From Candidatus Symbiopectobacterium sp. NZEC151 (GTDB lineage Bacteria; Pseudomonadota; Gammaproteobacteria; Enterobacterales; Enterobacteriaceae): a stretch of 64,000 nucleotides of DNA. The stretch lies in the NCBI RefSeq assembly GCF_025962655.1, contig NZ_JAGFPE010000006.1, positions 220,765 through 284,764 of the forward strand, read 5' to 3'. Below are positions 9,439 through 16,268 of this stretch, piece after piece. Position numbers and translations under genes: made by a program. The notes below the pieces were generated by a model. That model saw only the letters and a program-made list of their open reading frames with translations. It did not search any database and was not told the origin of the DNA. Position 1 is the stretch's first letter; each line of letters opens with the position of its first letter.

Positions 9439-9469
9439 CAGGCTGTGAAGGTATTTCATTCACAGCCTG
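9439..9469. terminator. Inverted repeat between ddlA and SopD-like gene B
   Basis: CAGGCTGTGAA (9439-9449) and TTCACAGCCTG (9459-9469) form an 11-bp perfect stem between two convergent genes. It lacks a long T tail. Confidence 0.5.
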
Positions 9470-9527
9470 GTTGCAGTGTGATGCTATTTTCCTCAGCATC
9501 GGGAAAAGGGCATTGTGCATGCCTCGG

Positions 9528-10250
9528 TTACATCGCATCTCCATCCAAATGATATTCCGTTCTCAATGATCCAGCGATGGTTGTAAGGGCATATCCCCGT
9601 CGATTATCTTCAACAGGAATCGTTTTATCCATATCATAGTTAATTTCATCCATGACATAGATATTGATAATGCCTCGTTCTAACAGCGTTTTTTTCACTT
9701 CACTGTGGTTATTCAAAAAAAAGCAACTGTAATCCATTAACTCGTCAGAGCCGTAATTATCAGCAATTTTAGTCTGTTTATATTCATCTAAAAATCTGCT
9801 TTTATTTTCTTTAACATAATCATAGACAATTTTTTCATAATTATCGATCAAAGGCTGTGAATTATGCTCCAGCCTATAAAGCGCATCCCAACTCTTAACC
9901 GACACAGTGGCTATTTCCACATTATCGATTAAAAATATATATTTATTCTCATCGCCATTGATTTCAGCAACACGCGTGGTAAACAAATGTCTGTCATCAG
10001 GATCCGCCATATGCCTTAACTGTTCAAAATGATAAAACGCATTTTTCCCGCTATTATCATGATTGCGGCCATCACCATGAATAAGATTATAAAAGGTATT
10101 AACAACATCGCTTTTTTTGCACTTTCTGAACAAATCACAAAATTTGTCCCACACGTTTAAATGGGTCGCTTTATCCTTTTCATTATGCTTGATTAAATTA
10201 GCATAATTTTTAGTACTTAATCGTTGTTCGCCCAGCAGATTAACAGCCAT
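9528..10250 (-). CDS. SopD/SopD2-like protein B (putative type III effector family)
   Basis: This 240-residue protein is paralogous to the one at 7356-8090, with both aligned from the first residue and sharing Trp34. It has NVWDKFCDLFR at 32-42 followed by KK-x2-V-x4-Y-x-LIHG. That spacing and sequence match Salmonella SopD (VWDRFKDCFR, then KK-x2-V-x4-Y-x-LIHG) and SopD2 closely. Further on, FEQLRHMADPDDRHLFT parallels the FKRLQHLACPAHQDLFT region of SopD2. The C-terminal half has YGSDELMDYSCFFLNN and TLLERGI as in the paralogue. AAGGTG precedes the start. The gene is AT-rich, unlike ddlA, suggesting transfer. Comparison with Salmonella sequences is from memory; secretion and function are inferred. 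Confidence 0.78.
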   Translation of the reverse strand: MAVNLLGEQRLSTKNYANLIKHNEKDKATHLNVWDKFCDLFRKCKKSDVVNTFYNLIHGDGRNHDNSGKNAFYHFEQLRHMADPDDRHLFTTRVAEINGDENKYIFLIDNVEIATVSVKSWDALYRLEHNSQPLIDNYEKIVYDYVKENKSRFLDEYKQTKIADNYGSDELMDYSCFFLNNHSEVKKTLLERGIINIYVMDEINYDMDKTIPVEDNRRGYALTTIAGSLRTEYHLDGDAM

Positions 10251-10375
10251 TTCACACCTTTAAATAAGATTCTGAAGTTTTTTCTATTTTGTGTTTTTTT
10301 ATCGAAAAAACTACTAACAATCGGCTTTATGTGAAAGGGGATATTTTGATAACGAATGGATAAGTAAAGTGGAGC

Positions 10376-10407
10376 GCAACCTGCTGCGCTCCACTTTTCG
10401 TGATAAT
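10376..10407. terminator. Terminator downstream of the lipoprotein operon
   Basis: AAAGTGGAGCGCA (10376-10388) and TGCGCTCCACTTT (10395-10407) form a 13-bp perfect stem with a 6-nt loop. It lies past the 3' end of the leftward lipoprotein operon and also faces the upstream region of SopD-like gene B. Confidence 0.75.
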
Positions 10408-10441
10408 GTCTTCAGGCATTATCAATCGTACGGAATATCAC

Positions 10442-11098
10442 TTACAGGCCATCTTTGCCGTATTGCAACGAACGCGGGCCATACAGCACACCGCGCGGCG
10501 TACCCGCAGAGAGCAGGCGCACGCTGGTGATACCGGCAATGTCATGCCCTTTGTCAGACACCGTACTGGCAATCTGTTCTATTGCCGCCTGCACTAAGGC
10601 GCCAAGGATGCCATTAGAGTTGGACTGCTGCTCGCTGCTGGACGCCGTGGCAACACCGTTCCAAATCTGTTTGCCGGTTTTCAAATCCACCAGCTTGGCT
10701 TCCGCCGTGACACGCGTTTCGCTGCTGAGCACCATGTACTTGGAGCCGTAATCTTTGACATCCAAATAGAGCGCAGCATCAGCCCCGAAAATCTGGCGCA
10801 GCTTATCGATGCTCAGCGCGTGAATATCCTGCGCCGTGGTCATGCCGTTTTGCTTGAAGGTTTCATCCACTACCGCTACCGGCAACACATAATATCCTGC
10901 TTCCGCCAACGGGTAGGTCACCTGCGTCAACATGCTGGGACCCGCTTTGATATCCGGGGAATGGTTGAGCGGTGGCAGTACCAGAATGGATTTCGGCCGA
11001 CTTTGCTTAAACGCGGTGTAATCATACGGTGTCGGCTTGGCACAGCCGGTCAGGACCAAAGCGCATGCCAGCCCGAGAAATCCCAACAAACGGTTCAT
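10442..11098 (-). CDS. DUF799 (GNA1162-type) lipoprotein
   Basis: This 218-residue lipoprotein has the signal MNRLLGFLGLACALVLTGC (lipobox LTGC, Cys19). The mature part begins with a Tyr/Thr-rich stretch and contains KSILVLPPLNHSPDIKAG, typical of the DUF799/GNA1162 family, whose fold resembles TolB N-terminal or CsgG-type domains. It is the last of three genes; its start overlaps the stop of the DUF4810 gene by 4 bp. The trio CsgG-like, DUF4810 and DUF799 recurs in proteobacteria as a set of envelope lipoproteins. Its function is not established, though an export or surface-assembly role has been suggested because of the CsgG similarity. Confidence 0.88.
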   Translation of the reverse strand: MNRLLGFLGLACALVLTGCAKPTPYDYTAFKQSRPKSILVLPPLNHSPDIKAGPSMLTQVTYPLAEAGYYVLPVAVVDETFKQNGMTTAQDIHALSIDKLRQIFGADAALYLDVKDYGSKYMVLSSETRVTAEAKLVDLKTGKQIWNGVATASSSEQQSNSNGILGALVQAAIEQIASTVSDKGHDIAGITSVRLLSAGTPRGVLYGPRSLQYGKDGL

Positions 11099-11463
11099 TT
11101 GGCCGCTCCTTTATTTTTGCTCAACAGAAAATCCATGTACGGCGCAGACTCTGGAAATTGCGCTTTTTCCGTTTCAAACTGTTGACGGGCTTCCGTGCCC
11201 CGCCCGGTATTGGCGTAGAGTAAGCCAAGCTGAGCGTGTAAGCCGGGCGGAACCGGTTTATTTTTCGCTTTGGCTTTTTCAAGCGCCAGATTCAGCGCGG
11301 TGATCTGTTCTTCAGAGCTGGTTTTATCCTGTTGATAATATTGATACAGCGTCGGTTGATAATTATCCCAGCTATAAATCGTTTTGGGTTCTGTGGCACA
11401 ACCTGCCAGTACCGCTGCCGCCAGCAGCAGTACGACTTTTTTTCCATAAGACATACGTAGCAA
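11095..11463 (-). CDS. DUF4810 domain lipoprotein
   Basis: This 122-residue lipoprotein has the signal ending LAGC (MSYGKKVVLLLAAAVLAGC, Cys22 counting from the first Met). The mature part starts with TIYSWDNYQPTLYQYYQQD, the characteristic opening of DUF4810. It then has TPR-like helices, including a segment matching LGLLYANTGRGTEARQQFE. A start at the third residue-distant Met (MSYGKK, 11454) is equally possible. It is the middle gene of the three-lipoprotein operon, with 11 bp to the CsgG-like gene and a 4-bp overlap with the DUF799 gene. Confidence 0.87.
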   Translation of the reverse strand: MLRMSYGKKVVLLLAAAVLAGCATEPKTIYSWDNYQPTLYQYYQQDKTSSEEQITALNLALEKAKAKNKPVPPGLHAQLGLLYANTGRGTEARQQFETEKAQFPESAPYMDFLLSKNKGAAK

Positions 11464-11474
11464 TCCCTATGCTG

Positions 11475-12146
11475 TTAGTTGCTCGGGCGCCATGCGCCGC
11501 TCTCAATACCGGATACCAGGTTGTTCACCGCTTCACGAATAGCAAGATCTAACACTTTGCCATTCAGGGTGGAGTCGTAGCTTGCCGTGCCGCCAAAGCC
11601 GATAATTTCACGGTTAGAGAGCGTGTATTCACCCGCGCCTTGTACCGAGTAAACCACTTCCGACGTTTGCACATTAACCACGTTCAACGTGGTTTTGGCG
11701 TAGGCAACCTGCGTTTTTCCGCGACCGAGAATGCCCCACAGTTGGTGATCGCCCACTTCCTTGCGCCCGAATTCGGTTACATCACCCGTGATGACATAGC
11801 TCGCGCCTTTGAGTTTTTGTTGCTGGCCTTTGATACCCGCTTCTGCCTTGATCTCTTCCATGTTGGTACGATCCAACACATTGAAGCGACCGGTCTGCTG
11901 AAGGTGGCTCACCAGAATGGTTTTTGATTGATTTCCCAGACGGTCAACGCCATCAGAGAAAATGCCGTTCATGTAGTTCGAGCGGTTTTCAAATTTTCCG
12001 ACAGATATCGGACTACGAACGCCCTGATATGCCGTTTGGTAGGAGGTAACTTTAGGGGTCTCAACGCTGCGTGAAGACTCTGTTGCACATCCACTTAATA
12101 ATGCCGCGGATACCAATAGAGAACCCAGAATGATTTTTTTGTTCAT
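11475..12146 (-). CDS. CsgG/HfaB-family outer-membrane lipoprotein
   Basis: This 223-residue lipoprotein begins at the ATG at 12146 with AAGGGA upstream. The signal MNKKIILGSLLVSAALLSGC ends in a lipobox (Cys20). The conserved CsgG core follows: VGKFENRS, LVSHLQQTGRFNVLDRTNMEEI and GASYVITGDVTEFG. CsgG itself is a curli secretion pore. This protein has the CsgG domain but no curli genes are nearby, and it heads a conserved operon with DUF4810 and DUF799 lipoproteins instead. It should be called CsgG-like rather than curli CsgG. An upstream in-frame extension to 12227 lacks support. Confidence 0.9.
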   Translation of the reverse strand: MNKKIILGSLLVSAALLSGCATESSRSVETPKVTSYQTAYQGVRSPISVGKFENRSNYMNGIFSDGVDRLGNQSKTILVSHLQQTGRFNVLDRTNMEEIKAEAGIKGQQQKLKGASYVITGDVTEFGRKEVGDHQLWGILGRGKTQVAYAKTTLNVVNVQTSEVVYSVQGAGEYTLSNREIIGFGGTASYDSTLNGKVLDLAIREAVNNLVSGIESGAWRPSN

Positions 12147-12789
12147 AGACCAATCCCTTATCAATATTCTTTTGTGATCTTTACCGACTATTTCCGTGGG
12201 AATTACATAAATCACGAGTAAATTCATTATGTTAAATGTAATTAATTCGCCCTATTACAATATGATGAATGTAAAGACCTGTCACTAGCTGTTTTTCTTA
12301 ATTTTAATAACAAAAAACGCCAAAACCACAACAACACCAAGGTTATCGTTTATAATTCCGTCATTTACTGGCACATTATGCTGAAAAATCGATGTTGCTC
12401 TACGTAAAACACAGCAACGTAACTCACTGAGACAACACAGTATTTTGTTTTTATTCCCTACAACGCTTCTCCCTCATTAACCCTCTATTTACATGTCCTA
12501 CATCAAGATTACAGACAGAGGGAGCCAGTAGGATGAAAGACAGTAAATGGGGGGAAGTTGTATTTTTTCTTGTGTTTTCTCCTGCAAGTACGAGACCCGT
12601 GCCAACCCCTTCCAAACCGCTTTCTGGGTGACCAGACAAAAAATCGAACGTTAACAATCAGAGAGTAACGCCTCGCCGATGATCTTTCCTCATCCGGCGC
12701 GGGAAATGTACGCGGCAAACAGGCTGCGGGACGTTTGTCGTCACCACTCTGGGTTCTTTTTTATCGGCTAGATGTGTCAGGGAGAGGTT
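12147..12789. other. Divergent intergenic region between the CsgG-like operon and aegA (643 bp)
   Basis: No gene is supported here. The left half (12147-12480) is AT-rich and must hold the promoter of the leftward lipoprotein operon; the right half leads into aegA. I see no confident FNR palindrome, although an anaerobic signal would be expected for aegA-like genes. Confidence 0.5.
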
Positions 12790-14820
12790 ATGAATCGCTT
12801 TGTTATTGCTAACGCTCAAGATTGCATGGGCTGTAAAGCCTGTGAAATCGCCTGTGTCATTTCACACAACGACAACCAGTATCCTGCAAGTGCGGACGCG
12901 TTTTTACCCCGCATCAAGGCCTTCAACACGCCGGAGCTGCGCTCTGCGGTAACCTGCCGCCACTGTGAAGATGCCCCCTGTGCCAGCGTATGCCCTACGC
13001 AGGCGCTGGTGCGCAAAGACAACAGCATCCAACTGTTAAAAGATAAATGCATCGGTTGTAAAACCTGTGTGCTTGCCTGCCCGTTTGGCGCGATGTCGAT
13101 GGTTGCAGAACCCACCAGCCCGGCCTCGCTCGCGCATAAATGCGACCTGTGTATCGGCCGCCCAGAAGGTCAGGCGTGCGTGGCGGCCTGCCCGACGCAA
13201 GCGCTCACGCTGGTGAGCGAACAGACGCTGGAGGCGAAGCGAAAAGCCAAGCAACAGGCGATGGCGCAGCGTTCTGCCACCACCTGGCAGCGCACCACGC
13301 CGATCATGTCGACCAAAAGCGTCAATCCACTCAAACAGCGCCAAAACTGGCCGCGCGTAGAGGCGAAGAAAAAGCCCATTGAGCTGCGCAAAACCACGTT
13401 TGACGAAATTTATCACGGTTTCTCCGCCGAGCAGACGCAAGATCAGGCGAGCCGCTGCCTCTCCTGCGGCAATCATTCCATTTGTGAATGGACCTGCCCA
13501 CTGCACAACAGCATTCCGCACTGGATCAGCCTGGCGAAGCAGGGCCGCATTCTGGAAGCGGTAGAGCTTTCACACCAAACCAGCAGCCTGCCGGAGATCT
13601 GCGGTCGCGTATGCCCGCAGGATCGCTTGTGCGAAGGTGCCTGTACGCTGGGTAAAGAATTCGGCGCGGTTACCGTCGGCAATATCGAGCGTTACATCAC
13701 GGACAGCGCCATGGCGATGGGATGGAAGCCGGACATGAGCGGCGTTACGCCGACCGGCAAGCGCGCAGCGATCATCGGTGCCGGGCCCGCCGGTTTAGCC
13801 TGTGCGGACGTGCTGGCACGCAATGGCGTTGAGGTTACCGTGTTCGATCGCCATCCAGAGATTGGCGGCCTGCTCACCTTTGGTATTCCTCCCTTCAAGT
13901 TGGACAAAAAAGTGCTGACCCATCGCCGCCACCTGTTTAGCGAAATGGGCATTCACTTCCAACTCAATACCGAAGTCGGGAAAGATATCGCGCTGTCGCA
14001 CATCATGGAGGAATACGAAACCCTGTTCCTCGGCGTCGGCACCTACCGTTCGATGAAAGCGGGCCTGGAAAATGAAGATGCGCCCGGCGTTTACGATGCC
14101 CTGCCGTTCCTGATTGCCAACACTAAACGGGTTATGGGTCTGCCCGATCTGGAAGAAGAACCCTATATTTCGATGGAAGGAAAGCGCGTGGTGGTGCTCG
14201 GCGGGGGGGACACGGCCATGGACTGCCTGCGAACCTCACTGCGTCAGGGCGCGGCATCCGTAACGTGCGCCTATCGCCGCGATGAATCCAACATGCCGGG
14301 CTCGAAAAAAGAGGTGAAGAACTCACGCGAAGAGGGCGCGGAATTTATGTTTAACGTTCAGCCGCAAAAGATTTGTCTGGATGAGCAAGGCAACGTCTGC
14401 GGCATCAGCTTGGTCAGAACGGAGATGGGCGAGGCCGATGCCAGCGGCCGCCGTCGGCCCCGCGTGATCCCCGGTTCCGAATTTGTCCAACCCGCCGAGG
14501 CCGTCATCACGGCGTTTGGCTTCCAGCCGCACAGCATGCCGTGGCTCGAAGAGGCCAAGGTGAGGCTGGATGATTGGGGTCACATCAACGCGCCGGCGCG
14601 CGGCAATGGCCGACGTCCGTGCCAGACCAACCATCCACGCATTTTTGCCGGTGGCGATGCCGTACGCGGCGCGGATTTAGTGGTCACCGCAATTGCCGAT
14701 GGGCGCAAAGCCGCCATCAGCATGCTCGACCAGATGGGGTTACAAAGCACCATCGCTTCCTTACCGGCGGTCTCGCTGGCTTCTCAGTTCAACTCGTCGC
14801 GCGAGGAAACGCTTCAATGA
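12790..14820 (+). CDS. aegA: AegA-like iron-sulfur / FAD oxidoreductase
   Basis: This 676-residue two-part protein has a HydN/DMSO-reductase-B-like ferredoxin module (residues about 1-175) with four Cys clusters such as CMGCKACEIAC, CRHCEDAPCASVC, CIGCKTCVLAC and CDLC. A glutamate-synthase small-subunit-like module follows, with CLSCGNHSICEWTCP, a FAD Rossmann motif (AAIIGAGPAGLACADVLARNG) split over the second domain, and an NADPH-binding VVVLGGGDTAMD. It matches E. coli AegA over its whole length (659). AegA is linked to formate-dependent anaerobic urate degradation in E. coli. The ATG at 12790 with AGGGAGAGG upstream is preferred over an upstream ATG at 12772. The stop overlaps the next gene in an ATGA. 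Confidence 0.93.
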   Translation: MNRFVIANAQDCMGCKACEIACVISHNDNQYPASADAFLPRIKAFNTPELRSAVTCRHCEDAPCASVCPTQALVRKDNSIQLLKDKCIGCKTCVLACPFGAMSMVAEPTSPASLAHKCDLCIGRPEGQACVAACPTQALTLVSEQTLEAKRKAKQQAMAQRSATTWQRTTPIMSTKSVNPLKQRQNWPRVEAKKKPIELRKTTFDEIYHGFSAEQTQDQASRCLSCGNHSICEWTCPLHNSIPHWISLAKQGRILEAVELSHQTSSLPEICGRVCPQDRLCEGACTLGKEFGAVTVGNIERYITDSAMAMGWKPDMSGVTPTGKRAAIIGAGPAGLACADVLARNGVEVTVFDRHPEIGGLLTFGIPPFKLDKKVLTHRRHLFSEMGIHFQLNTEVGKDIALSHIMEEYETLFLGVGTYRSMKAGLENEDAPGVYDALPFLIANTKRVMGLPDLEEEPYISMEGKRVVVLGGGDTAMDCLRTSLRQGAASVTCAYRRDESNMPGSKKEVKNSREEGAEFMFNVQPQKICLDEQGNVCGISLVRTEMGEADASGRRRPRVIPGSEFVQPAEAVITAFGFQPHSMPWLEEAKVRLDDWGHINAPARGNGRRPCQTNHPRIFAGGDAVRGADLVVTAIADGRKAAISMLDQMGLQSTIASLPAVSLASQFNSSREETLQ

Positions 14821-15332
14821 ACGCTTTTGTGATTGCCGATGCCAGTAAATGTATTGGCTGCCGCACCTGTGAAATCGCCTGTGCCGTCGCCCATGCGGGC
14901 GGCGCCGATGCCACCATCGACAAAGCGCGTTTCTTCCCGCGCCTGAAGGTGATCAAAGGCGCACAGGTGAGCGTGCCGGTATTGTGCCGCCAGTGCGAAA
15001 ACGCCCCCTGTGCCAGCGTGTGCCCTCATGATGCGCTGGTGCGCCACCACGACAGCATTCAGGTCATTCAATCCCGTTGCATTGGCTGTAAAAGTTGCGT
15101 TATTGCTTGTCCTTTTGGCGCGATTGACGTGGTGCTGACCTCACAAGGCGCGGCGGCAAAAAGCGAGGTGCACAAGTGCGATCTCTGCGTCGATGTTGCC
15201 GCTTCCCCCTCGTGCGTGCGGGTGTGTCCGACATCCGCACTGACCCTGGTGAACAACAGTGAGCTGCAACAGCGGAGTTTCAAAAAGCAGCAACAGGCGG
15301 CGCGTGATAACGCGGATATTCGCCTGTTGTAA
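14817..15332 (+). CDS. HydN-like four-cluster ferredoxin
   Basis: This 171-residue electron-transfer protein has the ordered Cys motifs CIGCRTCEIAC, CRQCENAPCASVC, CIGCKSCVIAC and CDLC...C...C expected for four [4Fe-4S] clusters. It is close to E. coli HydN and YsaA and also to the first 175 residues of the preceding AegA-like protein, so the two probably arose by duplication. ATGA overlap with aegA implies translational coupling. No formate dehydrogenase or hydrogenase gene lies nearby, so its redox partner is likely AegA or a distant enzyme. HydN versus YsaA cannot be separated by eye. Confidence 0.88.
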   Translation: MNAFVIADASKCIGCRTCEIACAVAHAGGADATIDKARFFPRLKVIKGAQVSVPVLCRQCENAPCASVCPHDALVRHHDSIQVIQSRCIGCKSCVIACPFGAIDVVLTSQGAAAKSEVHKCDLCVDVAASPSCVRVCPTSALTLVNNSELQQRSFKKQQQAARDNADIRLL

Positions 15333-15487
15333 GACAGAAACGATGATACCGTTGAGGGTCAATAGCCCAAACTTATGGGTATTTTTACTTTTGTTCATAT
15401 AATAGTCTGTTAATATGCATATAATTTGTATTTTATCGGGGTGAATCGGAGAACATTCATCCCTTGGTGACTATCACGGAGTGAAGC

Positions 15488-16216
15488 ATGACCTGCCATT
15501 TTGTCAGGTGGACCGGCACGGAGGCATTACCCGATCTACAACGCTTGCCCGATGCACTGATCGCCGCGGCGCAGGAGCTCCCTGCCAGGCGGCGCGAACG
15601 TTACTTAAAAAGTCGAGCACTGCTGGCCGAGATGATGTTCTATTTTTTCGGCTACCCGGTATTACCCGCAATAACGCTTTCGCCTGATGAGCGTCCTCAT
15701 TTTATCGATCCCCATCTTCCCGATTTCAGTGTGGCCTATGCGGGCAATACGCTGGCGATATTGCTGAGCGAAGAGGGGAAAGTGGGGATTGATATCGAGA
15801 TTGTTCATTTGCGCCCCGCCCATGTCACGTCGATCCCTACGCAGACGCCAGCAGAAACCGCCTGGATCAATGCCCAAAGCGATCCGCTAGAAGCCGCCAC
15901 GCAGCTCTGCACTCTTCGACAAGCCATCACCAAGTTATCGGATCCTGAGTTCAGCCATGGCGATAACCTGCGGCTGCACCCCGCCTCCGGTCGATTACGC
16001 TCAACCTACTTCCCCTCACTGGAAGCCATCAGTGATATCGATGGCTATCTGGCTTGGGCCTGCGCGCGAATTCCGACCATAAACCATTTAATGACCTGGC
16101 GTTATCAGGGTAACGGCGTGATGGATAAAACCGGTGAGATAATCCAGCAGCAACGGCAATCGCGCAGTTACATCAAGCTTATCAGCCACGTTGCAGAGAA
16201 GGTCCCTTCGGTTTGA
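15488..16216 (+). CDS. 4'-phosphopantetheinyl transferase-like protein (AcpT-like, catalytic motifs altered)
   Basis: This 242-residue protein is recognisable as a relative of AcpT/Sfp-type transferases, which load phosphopantetheine onto carrier proteins. The order of elements is preserved: an ARRRERYLKSRALLAEMM-like N-terminal segment, a DFSVAYAGN segment, EEGKVGIDIEIVHLRPA and an Ala-Ile-x-Lys segment. Key positions differ: the usual N-L-S-H-S is S-V-A-Y-A, and the W-T-x-K-E-A-x-x-K signature is C-T-L-R-Q-A-I-T-K, so the metal-binding Glu is Gln. The Asp of GIDIE is kept. The protein may be inactive or specialised. The ATG at 15488 has GGAG upstream. A bidirectional terminator follows. Confidence 0.72.
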   Translation: MTCHFVRWTGTEALPDLQRLPDALIAAAQELPARRRERYLKSRALLAEMMFYFFGYPVLPAITLSPDERPHFIDPHLPDFSVAYAGNTLAILLSEEGKVGIDIEIVHLRPAHVTSIPTQTPAETAWINAQSDPLEAATQLCTLRQAITKLSDPEFSHGDNLRLHPASGRLRSTYFPSLEAISDIDGYLAWACARIPTINHLMTWRYQGNGVMDKTGEIIQQQRQSRSYIKLISHVAEKVPSV

Positions 16217-16219
16217 CAT

Positions 16220-16252
16220 AAAAAAAGCCCCGCTAGCGGGGCTTTTTTTTTA
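16220..16252. terminator. Bidirectional terminator between the AcpT-like gene and adeP
   Basis: An A run, the stem AAGCCCCGCTAGCGGGGCTT (about 16225-16244) and a T run to 16251 serve both convergent genes. Confidence 0.9.
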
Positions 16253-16268
16253 CTGACGGCGCGGGTGA

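Noticed and set aside
9307..9552. 81-codon frame overlapping the end of ddlA
   Set aside because: Most of it lies inside ddlA in another frame and the remainder covers the terminator hairpin.
12147..12789. FNR-type palindrome upstream of aegA
   Set aside because: Only isolated half-sites (for example ATCAA near 12502) are visible, not a full TTGAT-N4-ATCAA.
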